From Brevundimonas abyssalis TAR-001 (GTDB taxonomy: Bacteria; Pseudomonadota; Alphaproteobacteria; Caulobacterales; Caulobacteraceae): DNA of 49,633 bases. A program made the translations under genes and the position numbers. This document shows, in pieces, positions 18,243-28,295 of the stretch. The stretch's first letter is position 1, and each line of letters opens with the position of its first letter. Where the stretch lies: positions 1 to 49,633 of the forward strand of contig NZ_BATC01000014.1 in NCBI RefSeq assembly GCF_000466985.1. Direction: 5' to 3'. The notes below the pieces were generated by a model. That model ran no database searches. It had not been told where the DNA came from and was given only the letters and a program-made list of their open reading frames with translations.

Positions 18243-18371
18243 CGCTCATCCCGGCGAAGGCCGGGATCCAGATGCAAAATCACAAACCGGGCCCCACGGC
18301 CAAGACCGGCAATGCAAACCTTCGGACGCCTCGCCATACGATCTGGATCCCGGCCTTCGCCGGGATGAGCG
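18243..18371. repeat. Perfect 31-bp inverted repeat (REP-like) between murC and murB
   Basis: Arms at 18243-18273 and 18341-18371 are exact reverse complements, separated by 67 bp. Each arm has its own dyad CCCGGC-GAAG-GCCGGG. The element fills almost the whole gap between murC and murB and resembles the CCCGGCGAAGGCCGGG intergenic repeats frequent in alphaproteobacterial genomes. Confidence 0.85.
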
Positions 18372-18381
18372 GTATGAGAAG

Positions 18382-19824
18382 TCACCCCAGCGCCTCCAGC
18401 TGGGCCGGGAGGGCGTAGGACCAGGCGGTGATGTCGCCGGCGCCCAGCAGGACCACCACGTCGCCGGGGTGGGTCTCGTCCTTGATCGCGCGGGGCAGGA
18501 CGGCGGCGTTTTCCAGCGGCAGGACATGCCTGTGCCCATAGCGGCGCAGGCCCTCGACCAGGGCGTGCTTGTCGATCCCCTCGATGGGCGTCTCGCCCGC
18601 CGCATAGACGTCGGCCACCAGCACGGTGTCGGCGTCGGAAAAACAGGTGGAGAAGTCCTCCATCAGGTCGCGCAGGCGGGTGAAGCGGTGCGGCTGGACC
18701 ACCGCGATCACCTTGCCGCCGGCGGCGGTGTCCACCACCTGACGCGCGGCTTTCAGCACGGCGGCGATCTCCACCGGGTGGTGGCCGTAGTCGTCCACGA
18801 TGCGGACCCCGTCCACGATGCCGGTGGTGGTGAAGCGCCGCTTGACCCCGCCGAAGCCGGCCAGGCCCTTGCGGATGGACTCGTCGTCCACACCCAGCTC
18901 GCGGGCCACGGCGATGGCGGCCAGGGCGTTGGAGACATTGTGCCAGCCCGCCATGGGCAGGTGCAGGCCGCTGATGCGGAGGGGCTCCTCCAGCGCGGCG
19001 AGACCGGCGCCCTGGATCACCACATCGAAGCGGGCGCCGTCGGGGCCCATCTCGCAGTGCTCGGCCCGCACCATGGCCTGGGGATTCACGCCGTAGGTGA
19101 TGAGGCGGCGATTATCGATGGTGGCCACCAGCTTCTGGACCTCGGGATGGTCCAGACAGACCACGCCGAAGCCGTAGAAGGGAATGTTCTCGATGAAGTC
19201 CACGAAGGCCCGGCGCACGGCGTCGAAGTCGCCGTAGTGATCCAGATGCTCCGGGTCGATGTTGGTGACGATGGCCACGGTGGACTTCAGGCGCAGGAAG
19301 CTGCCGTCCGACTCGTCGGCCTCCACCACGATCCAGTCGCCGTCGCCGACCTTGGCGTTGGTGCCATAGGCGTTGATGATGCCGCCATTGACCACCGTGG
19401 GGTCCAGATCGCCGGCGTCCAGCAGGGCCGCAATCATGGAGGTGGTGGTGGTCTTGCCGTGGGTGCCGCCCACCGCGATGGAGAATTGCAGCCGCATCAG
19501 CTCGGCCAGCATCTCGGCCCGGCGGACGAGGGGAATGCGGCGCTGGCGGGCGACGACCATCTCGGGATTGTCGGCCTTAACGGCGGTGGAATAGACCACC
19601 GCCGACACGCCCTCGCCCACATGAGCGGCGTCGTGGCCGATGAAGATGCGGGCGCCCAGGGCCTCCAGCCGCTCGGTGTTGGCGCTGGCCTTGGCGTCGG
19701 AGCCCTGCACAAGATAGCCGATCTTGAGCATGATCTCGGCGATGCCGCTCATGCCGATGCCGCCGATACCGACGAAATGGACGGGGCCGAGATGGAACGG
19801 GACGGGTCTGAGGCGCGCGATCAT
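18382..19824 (-). CDS. murC: UDP-N-acetylmuramate--L-alanine ligase
   Basis: It adds L-Ala to UDP-MurNAc. From ATG 19824 it is 480 residues. The N-terminal Rossmann region begins [17 protein letters not shown], the P-loop is [11 protein letters not shown], the central domain has [10 protein letters not shown] and [13 protein letters not shown], and the C-terminal domain has [10 protein letters not shown] and QPHRFTR. An upstream in-frame TTG at 19866 exists but ATG 19824 precedes the conserved start closely; no strong ribosome site is seen for either. It is separated from murG by a three-gene island. Confidence 0.95.
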   Translation of the reverse strand: MIARLRPVPFHLGPVHFVGIGGIGMSGIAEIMLKIGYLVQGSDAKASANTERLEALGARIFIGHDAAHVGEGVSAVVYSTAVKADNPEMVVARQRRIPLVRRAEMLAELMRLQFSIAVGGTHGKTTTTSMIAALLDAGDLDPTVVNGGIINAYGTNAKVGDGDWIVVEADESDGSFLRLKSTVAIVTNIDPEHLDHYGDFDAVRRAFVDFIENIPFYGFGVVCLDHPEVQKLVATIDNRRLITYGVNPQAMVRAEHCEMGPDGARFDVVIQGAGLAALEEPLRISGLHLPMAGWHNVSNALAAIAVARELGVDDESIRKGLAGFGGVKRRFTTTGIVDGVRIVDDYGHHPVEIAAVLKAARQVVDTAAGGKVIAVVQPHRFTRLRDLMEDFSTCFSDADTVLVADVYAAGETPIEGIDKHALVEGLRRYGHRHVLPLENAAVLPRAIKDETHPGDVVVLLGAGDITAWSYALPAQLEALG

Positions 19825-19907
19825 CACAGGGCTATAGCCGTCACAATCCCGCATGCGAAGGGCCAAGGCGCTTTGCCTGTGGTTCCGCGCGCTGCTAGGC
19901 GAGGACC

Positions 19908-20378
19908 ATGCTCGCCCTCCTATTCGCCGCCGCTCTTCAGGCCGCCGCGCCGCAGCCTGTCGACCACGATCTGGTCCTCAGCAGCGTCGGTCGGTTCGCC
20001 GTGTTCGCCGACCGCGCCAGTCTGGAGCGGGAAGGCGAGGTCGTGACGATCCGGGCGCTTCAGGTGGTGGAGCCGGGCTTCGAGGCGGGCGGGCGGGCCT
20101 ATGCGGGCGGCTGGTCCAACTGGCGGTTCGACTGCGCGGCGCGCACCGGCGACCGGCTGGATTTCGCTTCGCTTGCCGAGGACGGGACCGAGGGACCGGC
20201 CACGCCGGACGCCACGCCGCCCGCCCCGGTCAGCCCCGGCGGCGACATGGGCGATCTGTTCGACATCGCCTGTGGAGAAGCTGCGGCGGAGGCCGAGGTC
20301 GTGACCTCTGCGGCGGCGGCCGTCAGTCGGGGTCGCGCGCTTCTGGCAGAGCTGGATGGCCCTGGGTCGACGGACTGA
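19908..20378 (+). CDS. Small secreted protein, possibly surface-adhesin E-like
   Basis: A 156-residue protein with a short hydrophobic N-terminus ([14 protein letters not shown]) that looks like a signal peptide. The core [23 protein letters not shown] is followed by [16 protein letters not shown] and a second Cys near 122, a pattern recalling surface-adhesin E-type proteins (weak inference). Its 3' end overlaps the convergent MscS gene by 56 nt. It is on the opposite strand to the surrounding mur genes. Function unknown. Confidence 0.6.
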   Translation: MLALLFAAALQAAAPQPVDHDLVLSSVGRFAVFADRASLEREGEVVTIRALQVVEPGFEAGGRAYAGGWSNWRFDCAARTGDRLDFASLAEDGTEGPATPDATPPAPVSPGGDMGDLFDIACGEAAAEAEVVTSAAAAVSRGRALLAELDGPGSTD

Positions 20379-21465
20379 CGTCCTCGGCGGCGAAGCGTTC
20401 GCGCGGCAGGGCCTCCGGGCACGCGTCGCGCATGAAGGCCATAAGCTTCTCGCGCACCTCGCAGCGCAGGTCGAAGGCGGCGCCCGCGTTTCGCGCGCTC
20501 ATCAGGGTGCGGACCTGAAGGGTGCGCTCGGTGATGTCGGTGACCTGCAGGGCCATCACGTCGCCGTCCCAATGGGGCGAGGCCCGGACGATGGCTTCGA
20601 ACGCCGCGCGCAGCCGGTCGATGGGCGCGGCGTAGTCCACGAAGAAGAAGGCCGATCCGATCAGGCGCGAACTGTCGCGGGTCCAGTTCTGGAAAGGGGT
20701 GTTGATGAAATAGGTCAGGGGCAGGACCATGCGCCGCCAGTCCCACAGCCGCACCATCACATAGGTGGAGGTGATTTCCTCGATGTTGCCGAACTCGCCT
20801 TCGACAATGACCGCGTCATCGATGCGGATGGGCTGGGCCGTGGCGATCTGGACGCCGGCGATCAGGTTGGTCAGGAACGGCTGCAGGGCCAGGCCGGCGA
20901 TGATGCCCACCACGCCGGCCGAGGCCAGCAGAGAGAGGCCCCACTGGCGGACCTCGGGGATGGTCAGCAGCGCCAGGGCGACGGTGATCAGGGCGATCAG
21001 CACGGCCGCGACGCGCTGGAGAATGCGGGTCTGGGTGACGTGCTTGCGCGCGATCAGATTGTCTTCGGACTCCATATTGAAGCGGCGCAGATAGACCACC
21101 GCCCACATGTCGACCGCGCCGATCACCATCCAGCCGGTCACCCCGATGAAGGCGAACAGCAGGGTGCGGCGGATGAACTCGCTGGTGGCGGGGTCCAGGG
21201 GCGAGATGGTGATGGCCAGGGCGAAGGCGATGATCAGCACCGCCAGCCGCACCTTGAACCGCGCCCGCGCCACCACCCCGCGCCAGAACAGGTCCCGCTT
21301 TCGAACCAAGAAGATCAGGATGCGGAACACGATGCTGTTGGCGATCAGTCCCGCCGCCACCGTGGCCAGAATAACCAGCCCGATCACCGCCCATTCCGGC
21401 AGCCAGGCGAACTGACGCCAGAGGGCGAAGACCTCGCGGGTCAGATTCAGGATCGGTTCGGGCAT
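20323..21465 (-). CDS. MscS-family mechanosensitive channel
   Basis: A 380-residue inner-membrane protein with about four to five membrane segments (near 24-50, 72-90, 100-125, 150-168, 178-200). The pore-lining helix and MscS signature are LLASAGVVGIIAGLALQPF, then NLIAGVQIATAQPIRIDDAV. The beta domain follows (VEGEFGNIEEITSTYVMVRLWDWRRMVLPLTYF). It is larger than E. coli MscS through extra N-terminal helices, as in YnaI/YbdG-like members. It protects against hypo-osmotic shock (family knowledge). It sits between murG and murC on the same strand but is flanked by opposite-strand genes, so it has its own promoter. Confidence 0.88.
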   Translation of the reverse strand: MPEPILNLTREVFALWRQFAWLPEWAVIGLVILATVAAGLIANSIVFRILIFLVRKRDLFWRGVVARARFKVRLAVLIIAFALAITISPLDPATSEFIRRTLLFAFIGVTGWMVIGAVDMWAVVYLRRFNMESEDNLIARKHVTQTRILQRVAAVLIALITVALALLTIPEVRQWGLSLLASAGVVGIIAGLALQPFLTNLIAGVQIATAQPIRIDDAVIVEGEFGNIEEITSTYVMVRLWDWRRMVLPLTYFINTPFQNWTRDSSRLIGSAFFFVDYAAPIDRLRAAFEAIVRASPHWDGDVMALQVTDITERTLQVRTLMSARNAGAAFDLRCEVREKLMAFMRDACPEALPRERFAAEDVSPSTQGHPALPEARDPD

Positions 21466-21578
21466 GGCTGGAGCCTAGGCGGCATGAGGGCCGGCGGAAA
21501 GGCCCGGCGTCAGGGATGATCAGGCCTGTGTGTGCGGGCGGCGGGTATGCTGCGCCCCGAATGACTGAAGAGACAACC

Positions 21579-22049
21579 ATGTCGATGCTCGCCGCCGCCC
21601 TGATCGCCGCCGCTCTCGCCCAGCCGGAGCGGAACCCGGATCAGCAATCCCGGGACGAGGTGCTGGAGTTGGTCGCGGTGCAGGGCGCCAATCTCCACGC
21701 GCGCGGGACAGTTGATGTGGACCCCGACGGCGGTCGCGCCATGTGGTGGTGGCACTTCTATCCGCGCACCCCCGAGCAGCCGGACTGGGACGGGACGGCC
21801 TATCGCGTCGAGGTGGACTGCGTGGCCCGCACGACCCGCACGACGCGGGCCGAGTTCTTCGACGCCATGCAGTACGAGTACGGCCAGCACACGATCCGTC
21901 CGGCGCAGCAGGCGGAGCCAGGGACCGTCCGCGAGCGTCTGGTGCAGGCGGCCTGCGAGGACTTCCGGGACGGCGAGCCGTTCTCGGGACCACAGGAGGC
22001 CTATGAGCTGTCGCAGGAATATTTCCGGCTGCGCGAAGCGGGAAACTAG
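21579..22049 (+). CDS. Small secreted protein, relative of the 19908 protein
   Basis: A 156-residue protein from ATG 21579 (GAAGAGA 7 nt upstream). The N-terminal MSMLAAALIAAALA is a likely signal peptide. The central part YRVEVDCVARTTRTTRAEFFD resembles the [16 protein letters not shown] region of the protein encoded at 19908, and a second Cys lies near the C-terminus (QAACEDF). I infer a distant paralogue pair flanking the mscS gene. Its stop overlaps the convergent murG stop by 3 nt. No function can be assigned. Confidence 0.6.
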   Translation: MSMLAAALIAAALAQPERNPDQQSRDEVLELVAVQGANLHARGTVDVDPDGGRAMWWWHFYPRTPEQPDWDGTAYRVEVDCVARTTRTTRAEFFDAMQYEYGQHTIRPAQQAEPGTVRERLVQAACEDFRDGEPFSGPQEAYELSQEYFRLREAGN

Positions 22050-23132
22050 AGCCGGGCGGTGCGCTCCGCGATGTCCGCCAGGCGCTTCACGCGTCCGGCA
22101 TGGCCACGGAGCGGGCGGCGGCGGCGCGGGCGGCCAGGCCCGACGCACTGGACAGCAGGGACTGAACCGCCGCGGTCAGGCTGTCCACCGTCAGGTCGTC
22201 CTCGGTGATGACCCAGGCGGAGCCGCATCGGCCAGCAGTTTCGCGTTCGCGCGCTGGTGATCGTCGGTGGCGATCTTCAGCGGGATCAGGACCGAGGGCA
22301 GGCCGGCGACGGCGAGCTCGGACACCGTGGAGGCCCCTGCCCGGCCGATCACCAGGTGGGCGCCCGACAGGCGCGCGGCCATGTCGCGGAAGAAAGGCGC
22401 CACCTCGGCGGCGATTCCGGCCTCAAGGTATATCTGCTGCGCGGCCTCCAGTGACTCGGCGCGGCTCTGCTGCTCCACCTTGAGCCGGGCGCGCAGGGTC
22501 TCGGGCAGGGTCGCGAGAGCGCGAGGGACGGTCTCGGACAGGATGCGCGCGCCCTGGCTGCCGCCCGTGACCAGCACCCGGATGCGGTAGTCGGGCGCCA
22601 CATAGGCGCGGTCGTGCAGGGCGCGGATTTCGGCGCGCACGGGGATGCCGACCACCTCAATGGGGGCGCGGATCTTGTCGGGCGCCCGCTCCAGCGTCGG
22701 GAAGGCCGAGGCCACCTGATCCACATAGGGGGCCAGCCAGCGGTTGGTGCGGCCCAGCACGGCGTTCTGTTCGTGGATCAGGGTGGGCCGCTTCTGGCTG
22801 ATGGCGGCCAGAAGGGCGGGGGCGGACGGATAGCCTCCGAAACCGACGACCACCGCCGGATTCAGACGGTCGAACGCCTTGCGGGCCTGCAGCACGCCCT
22901 GGGCGATGGCGCTCGCCGCCTTGAGCATGCCCAGCGGGCCTGAGCCCGTGGCCGCGTCCAGATCGAGGCGCTCCTCGGCGGGGAAGCCGTGGGCGTACTG
23001 CTCGCCGCGCCGGTCGGTGGCCAGCACGATGCGCCAGCCGCGCGCGGCCATCTCCCGGGCCAGAGCCTCGGCGGGGAACATGTGGCCGCCGGTGCCGCCG
23101 GCGGCGAGGACGCAAACTCGGGAAGGACTCAT
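22046..23132 (-). CDS. murG: UDP-GlcNAc:lipid I GlcNAc transferase MurG (two frame breaks, near 22230 and 22093)
   Basis: Peripheral inner-membrane GT28 glycosyltransferase making lipid II. It begins VCVLAAGGTGGHMFPAEALA (acceptor/diphosphate loop). The C-terminal domain has RVLVTGGSQGARILSE and the donor site HLVIGRAGASTVSELAVAGLPSVLIPL. The frame then breaks twice: one base added near 22230 (GCGGCTCC to GCGGGCTCC) and one near 22093 (GACGCGTG to GACGCGGTG) restores WVITEDDLTVDSLTAAVQSL and ends VKRLADIAERTARL. The repaired size, about 362 residues, is normal. The start overlaps the ftsW stop (ATGA). An essential gene, so the breaks are presumed errors. Confidence 0.92.
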
Positions 23133-24316
23133 CGCGGCAGGATGCGACGGCGGTTGCGCGGCAGCAAGGCGCCCGGTTCATAGGCGCCCGGACGACGGCG
23201 GGTCAGGGCCAGGGCGAACCCCATGGTCAGACCCATGGCCAGCATGGACGAGCCGCCATAGCTGACGAACGGCAGGGTCATGCCCTTGGTGGGGATCAGG
23301 TTCAGATTGACCGCGATATTGATGGTGGCCTGCAGGCCGATCAGCATGAACAGGCCCGCCGCCGCCGTCTGCTGGTACGGGTCGGCCAGCTTCATGGCGC
23401 GCGACAGGCCGCGCAGCACGATGAAGGCGTAGAGGGCGATCAAGATCAGCGAGAAGACAAGGCCGAACTCTTCGGCCGCCACCGAATAGATGAAGTCGGT
23501 GTGCAGGTCGGGCACGTTGCGCTTCATCACGCCCTCGCCCACCCCGCGGCCCAGCAGGCCGCCGGCCGAGATGGCCTCGGAGGCGCGGTCGATCTGATAG
23601 GTGTCGGCGGCGCCCGGCGACAGGAATTTGGCCACCCGGTCGCGCACGTGGTCGAACACCACGTAAACCGCCACCAATCCGGCCATGAAGATGCCGCCCA
23701 GCACCGCCATCCAGCGGATCGGCACCCCGGCCATGAAGAACACGGCCATGAAGGTGGTGGTGATCAGCAGCGTCTGGCCGATGTCCGGCTGGATCACCAG
23801 CAGGCCCACGGTCAGGACATAGACAGCGAAGGCGATGGAGACGCCCGGCACCCCCTGCCCCTTCTGCGCCTCGGCGAACATCCAGGCGGCGAAGACGATC
23901 AGGCCGGGCTTGGCGAACTCCGACGGCTGCAGGCCGAACGGGCCGAGGTTAATCCAGCGGGCGGCGCCCTTCACCTCGTTGCCGATGAAGGGCAGCAGGA
24001 TCATGACGATGATGGCGCAGATCAGCGCCAGCACGGCGATGCGCCGCACCCCGCGCGGCGACAGCAGGGAGGCGATCAGCATGGCCCCGCCCCCGGCCCC
24101 CGCGAACACGATCATGCGCCAGGCGTAGTGGAAGGGATCGGTGATGGACTCATCGGCCCGGATCGCGGCCGGGCTGGAGGCGAAGGACAGGGCCACGCCC
24201 AGGAAGATCAGGGTGGAGGCGGCCGCCAGCAGGCCCTTGTCCACCGTCCACCACCACTGGGCGATGGGCGAGGTGTCGTTGCGCGAGAACGGATGGGCGT
24301 AGCTGTTCACGGTCAT
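23129..24316 (-). CDS. ftsW: Peptidoglycan glycosyltransferase FtsW
   Basis: A 395-residue SEDS-family integral membrane protein with about nine to ten hydrophobic segments. It has the SEDS signatures ARWINLGPFGLQPSEFAK and VIQPDIGQTLLI, and the C-terminal LPFVSYGGSSMLA. FtsW polymerises septal glycan from lipid II together with FtsI/PBP3. Both ends overlap neighbours by ATGA (murD upstream, murG downstream), so it is translationally coupled. Confidence 0.96.
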   Translation of the reverse strand: MTVNSYAHPFSRNDTSPIAQWWWTVDKGLLAAASTLIFLGVALSFASSPAAIRADESITDPFHYAWRMIVFAGAGGGAMLIASLLSPRGVRRIAVLALICAIIVMILLPFIGNEVKGAARWINLGPFGLQPSEFAKPGLIVFAAWMFAEAQKGQGVPGVSIAFAVYVLTVGLLVIQPDIGQTLLITTTFMAVFFMAGVPIRWMAVLGGIFMAGLVAVYVVFDHVRDRVAKFLSPGAADTYQIDRASEAISAGGLLGRGVGEGVMKRNVPDLHTDFIYSVAAEEFGLVFSLILIALYAFIVLRGLSRAMKLADPYQQTAAAGLFMLIGLQATINIAVNLNLIPTKGMTLPFVSYGGSSMLAMGLTMGFALALTRRRPGAYEPGALLPRNRRRILPR

Positions 24317-25752
24317 GACGCGGCATCCTCGATCACGGGCGGCACGGCGCCGAGGCTCAGCACGGCGGCGCGGAACGCCTCGCCCCGCGCCTCGAAGTCC
24401 GGATACTGGTCGAAGGAGGCGGCGGCTGGGCTGAGCAGCACCACCGCGTCCTCATCGTTGGCCTCGGCCCAGTCGGCCGCGTCACGGGCGGCCGCGGCGA
24501 CGGCGGCCTGGATGTCGCCGCACAGGGAGACGGGCGCCGCGTCGTCGATCTCGGCGGCGAAGGCGTCGGCCGCCTCACCGATCAGATAGGCGTGGGCGAT
24601 GTGCCCAAACAGCGGGACCAGGTCGGCGATCCCGCCGTCCTTGGCGCGGCCGCCGGCGATCCACCAGACGCGCGGATAACTGGCCAGGGCCTGTTTCGCC
24701 GCGTCGGTGTTGGTGGCCTTGGAGTCGTTGATGAACACCACGCGGCCGAGCCGGGCGACCGGCTCCATCCGGTGTGCCAGTCCGGGGAAGGTCAGCAGGC
24801 CCCGCACGGCCTCGTCGCGGCTGAGGCCCACGGCGCGCACGGCGGCGTAGGCGCAGGCCGCGTTCTGGGCGTTGTGGCGGCCCGGCAGGGAGACCGCCGT
24901 GGACAGATCGGCGACGCGCTCGTCCCCGTCCATCAGCCAACCGCCCCGCAGGCCGACGCCGTCCATGTCATCAACGCGGGGCGTCCATTCGTCGTCGCTG
25001 TCCGGCGCAGCCACGGTGACCGGAACGAAGGCGGACAGGCCCCGGGCCACGCCTTGGCTGTACGGGTCGTCGACACCGATCACGGCCACACCGCCGGGCG
25101 GCTGCTCCTGAAAGATGCGGCGCTTGGCGGCCACATAGCCCGCCATGCCGCCGTGACGATCCAGATGATCCGGGCTGATGTTGGTCAGCACCGCAACGTC
25201 CGGCCCGAAGCGGCTGGTCAGGTCCAGTTGATAGGACGAGACCTCGATCACATAGATGGCGTCGGGCGTCGGCTCGGGCAGGGCCAGGACGCCGATGCCG
25301 ATATTGCCCCCCACATGGATCGTGCGGCCCGCCTGCCGGAGGATCCAGCCGATCAGGGCGGTGGTGGTGGACTTGCCGTTGGTGCCGGTGATGGCGATGA
25401 CCTTGGGCCGCTCGACCTCGGCCAGGGCGGACACGGCGCGGGCGAACAGCTCGATGTCGCCCATGACCCGCACGCCCGCGTCCTTGGCCATCTGGACGGT
25501 CCAGTGTGGCGAGGGATGGGTCAGGGGCGCGCCGGGCGACAGGATCAGGGCGGCGAAGTCCGACCAGTCCGCGCGGGACAGGTCCTCGACCGCGAAGCCT
25601 TCGGCCTCGGCCTGCAGTCGGCTGGACAGACTGTCGTCCCAAAGCACGGGCTCGGCGCCGCCGGCCTGCAGCGCGCGGGCGGCGGTCAGGCCGCTGCGCC
25701 CCAGCCCGAAGACCGCGACTCGCCGCCCTTCAAAACCGGGGACGGTGATCAT
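24313..25752 (-). CDS. murD: UDP-N-acetylmuramoylalanine--D-glutamate ligase
   Basis: A 479-residue cytoplasmic Mur ligase that adds D-Glu. It starts RRVAVFGLGRSGLTAARAL (UDP-binding Rossmann), has P-loop ITGTNGKSTTTALIGW, then EVSSYQLDLTSRF and NISPDHLDRHGGM in the central domain, and FINDSKATNTDAAKQAL plus the ribose/phosphate-contacting LLSPAAASFDQYPDFEARG at the end. It starts 1 nt after the mraY stop and overlaps ftsW by ATGA. Intact frame. Confidence 0.96.
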   Translation of the reverse strand: MITVPGFEGRRVAVFGLGRSGLTAARALQAGGAEPVLWDDSLSSRLQAEAEGFAVEDLSRADWSDFAALILSPGAPLTHPSPHWTVQMAKDAGVRVMGDIELFARAVSALAEVERPKVIAITGTNGKSTTTALIGWILRQAGRTIHVGGNIGIGVLALPEPTPDAIYVIEVSSYQLDLTSRFGPDVAVLTNISPDHLDRHGGMAGYVAAKRRIFQEQPPGGVAVIGVDDPYSQGVARGLSAFVPVTVAAPDSDDEWTPRVDDMDGVGLRGGWLMDGDERVADLSTAVSLPGRHNAQNAACAYAAVRAVGLSRDEAVRGLLTFPGLAHRMEPVARLGRVVFINDSKATNTDAAKQALASYPRVWWIAGGRAKDGGIADLVPLFGHIAHAYLIGEAADAFAAEIDDAAPVSLCGDIQAAVAAAARDAADWAEANDEDAVVLLSPAAASFDQYPDFEARGEAFRAAVLSLGAVPPVIEDAAS

Positions 25753-25753
25753 G

Positions 25754-26865
25754 CTATCTCAGCTTCAGGGTCGAAAGGCCGACGAGGGCCAGCATCGCCG
25801 CCACGATCCAGAAGCGGACCACCACGGTGGATTCGGCCCAGCCCATCTTTTCGAAATGGTGGTGGATGGGGGCCATCAGGAAGATGCGCTTTCCGGTGGC
25901 CTTGAAGTAGGCCACCTGGATCATCACCGACAGGGCCTCGACCACGAACAGGCCGCCGACGATGGCCAGGACCAGTTCATGCTTGGTGGCCACGGCCATG
26001 GCACCCAGGGCGCCGCCCAGCGCCAGCGATCCGGTGTCGCCCATGAAGATCTTGGCCGGGGGGGCGTTGTACCAGAGGAAGCCCATGCCCCCGCCGATGA
26101 TGGCGGCGCAGAAGATGGCCAGTTCACCCGCGCCGGGCACATGGTGCACCTGCAGGTATTCCGAGAACAGGAAGTTGCCGACCAGATAGCTGATGATGCC
26201 GAACACGGCGGCGGCCATCATCACCGGCACCACCGCCAGCCCGTCGAGGCCGTCGGTCAGGTTCACCGCATTGGACGCCCCGATGATGACCACGGCGGCG
26301 AACACCACATAGAACCAGCCGATGTTCAGCAGCACTTCCTTGAAGAACGGGAAGGCCACCGAGGTCTCCAGACCCGGCGAGGTGGGCGAGATCTGCATCC
26401 AGACCACGGTCAGGACCCCGGCGATGACCGCCACCACCACCTGGGCAAGCAGCTTCTGCTTCGAGGTCAGGCCGGCGGAGGATTGCTTGGTCACCTTGGC
26501 GTAGTCGTCGATGAAGCGAGGATGCCGAAGGCCGCGGTCACCAGCGAGACGATCCAGATGTAGGGGTTGGTCAGATCGCCCCACAGCAGCACAGCCGCCG
26601 CGATGCCTGCCAGAATCATCAGCCCGCCCATGGTGGGCGTGCCCTGCTTCGTCAGAACGTGGCTTTCCGGCCCGTCAGCGCGGATGGGCTGGCCCCTGCC
26701 CTGACGCGCCCGCATCCAGTCGATGAAGCGCTGGCCCATGGCCACCGCCACGATCATGGCCGTGACCAGCGCCAGACCCACGCGCACGGTCTGGTACTGG
26801 ACCAAGTTCAGCAGAGGGTAAGCCTGGGCCACGTCGGCGTAGTAGAGATACAGCAGATAAATCAT
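25754..26865 (-). CDS. mraY: Phospho-N-acetylmuramoyl-pentapeptide-transferase (frame break near 26515)
   Basis: An integral membrane enzyme that makes lipid I. The start overlaps the murF stop (ATGA at 26865). The N-terminal part [14 protein letters not shown]...[13 protein letters not shown] runs to ...AAFGIL. There the frame breaks; adding one G (CTCGCTTC to CTCGGCTTC) restores [13 protein letters not shown], which contains the catalytic Asp pair. The rest has [20 protein letters not shown] and PIHHHFEK. The repaired length of 370 residues and about ten membrane segments are normal. Essential gene; a sequence error is the simplest explanation. Confidence 0.94.
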
Positions 26866-28295
26866 GAGGCGGCGCCCTCTTGCGCGTCGCGGCGACGCTC
26901 CATGTCGGCCAGGGCCGCGGCGATCGCCGAAGCCTTCGAGCCGTTCGATCCCTTGACCATGACGATGTCGCCGGGCCGCACTTCCTCGACCAGGGCCTCG
27001 GCCAGGTCGGCGGCGGTCTCGCGCCAAAGGCCCCGGCGCTCGGGGCGCAGGGCGTCATGCAGGCGCTTCATCTGCGGGCCGGCGGTGTGGACCAGATCCA
27101 GACCCGCCGCGTCGATGGTCTCGGCCAGTCCCGCGTGCAGGGCCTCGGACTGGTCGCCCAGCTCCAGCATGTCGGTCAGGGCGACCATGCGCCGCCCGCC
27201 AGCCGCCACGGGCCGCGCGCCCAGGCTGAGGAAGCCGGCCCGCATGGACAGGGGGTTGGCGTTGTAGCTTTCATCGATCAGCAGGAAGGAACCGCCGCGA
27301 ATGGCGACGCTCTTGTTCTGTCCCCGTCCGGCCAGCGGCTGGAATTCCGACAGGGCCTCCAGCGCCGTCTCGACGGGCACGTCCAGGGCGTCCAGCATCA
27401 GGATGACGGCCAGGCAATTGTGGCCCCAGTGGAAACCGGACTGCTTGAGCGAAAACACATAATGGCGGCCGAAGATCTCAGCCTCGACCCGTGCACCGTC
27501 CGGATTGGGCGTGAAATCGATCAGCCGGGCGTCGGCGTCGGCCGAGGCGCCGAAGCTGACCACCCGCGCACTGGCCCGCAGGGCCGCCTGCCGCAGAAGG
27601 GGCGCCCAGTCGTTGTCGCCGTTGATCACCGCCACGCCGCCGGGCCCCAGGCCCTCGAACACGGCGGCCTTTTCATTGGCCACCCCGGTTTCACCGTCGG
27701 CGAAGCCCTCGATGTGCACCGGCCCCACGGTGGTGACGCAGGCGGCATGGGGCTGGACCATGCGCGACAGGGGCGCGATCTCGCCCGGCGCGTTCATGCC
27801 GATCTCGAAAACGGCCCGCTCCACATCCGCGGGCATGCGGGCGAGGGTCAGGGGCACGCCGATGTGGTTGTTGAAGCTCTTGACCGAGGCGTGGGCGGGA
27901 CCGGCCAGATCGAGACCCGCCTTGATGGCCTGGGTGACGCTGGTCTTGCCGACCGAACCGGTGACTGCGCCGCGCCGCACCTGGGGCGCCCGGTCACGGG
28001 CGGCGGCGGCCAGCGCCTCGAGCCCCTTCAGCGTATCGGGCACCACGATGCAGGGACCGCCGTCGACGGGCCGCTCCACAAGGGCGCCGGCCGCGCCCGC
28101 CTCGAAGGCCGAGGCGACGAACTCATGGCCGTCGCGCGCTCCCTTCAGCGCCACGAACAGGTCGCCGGGCTCGACTTCCTTGCTGTTGAAGGTGATCCCC
28201 CGGGCCTGAAACCCGGCGCCGTCCATGCGGCCGCCCGTGGCGACGGCGATGTCGACGGCCGTCCAGAGGGGGTCTTTCCCCGACGATTGGGGCAT
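26862..28295 (-). CDS. murF: UDP-MurNAc-tripeptide--D-alanyl-D-alanine ligase
   Basis: About 477 residues. It adds the D-Ala-D-Ala dipeptide. It has the MurE/F-type N-terminal domain (FNSKEVEPGDLFVALKGA), P-loop GAVTGSVGKTSVTQAIKA, FNNHIGVPLTLARM, EIGMNAPGEIAPLS, and LLIDESYNANPLSM in the C-terminal domain. The start is either ATG 28295, sharing its A with the murE TGA (TGATG), or GTG 28298 just before; I use the ATG. It overlaps mraY by ATGA. Confidence 0.96.
   Translation of the reverse strand: MPQSSGKDPLWTAVDIAVATGGRMDGAGFQARGITFNSKEVEPGDLFVALKGARDGHEFVASAFEAGAAGALVERPVDGGPCIVVPDTLKGLEALAAAARDRAPQVRRGAVTGSVGKTSVTQAIKAGLDLAGPAHASVKSFNNHIGVPLTLARMPADVERAVFEIGMNAPGEIAPLSRMVQPHAACVTTVGPVHIEGFADGETGVANEKAAVFEGLGPGGVAVINGDNDWAPLLRQAALRASARVVSFGASADADARLIDFTPNPDGARVEAEIFGRHYVFSLKQSGFHWGHNCLAVILMLDALDVPVETALEALSEFQPLAGRGQNKSVAIRGGSFLLIDESYNANPLSMRAGFLSLGARPVAAGGRRMVALTDMLELGDQSEALHAGLAETIDAAGLDLVHTAGPQMKRLHDALRPERRGLWRETAADLAEALVEEVRPGDIVMVKGSNGSKASAIAAALADMERRRDAQEGAAS

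Noticed and set aside
14225..20046. Long plus-strand frames over ftsA, ftsQ, ddlB, murB and murC
   Set aside because: Mirror frames of well-supported dcw genes; no start signals or domains.
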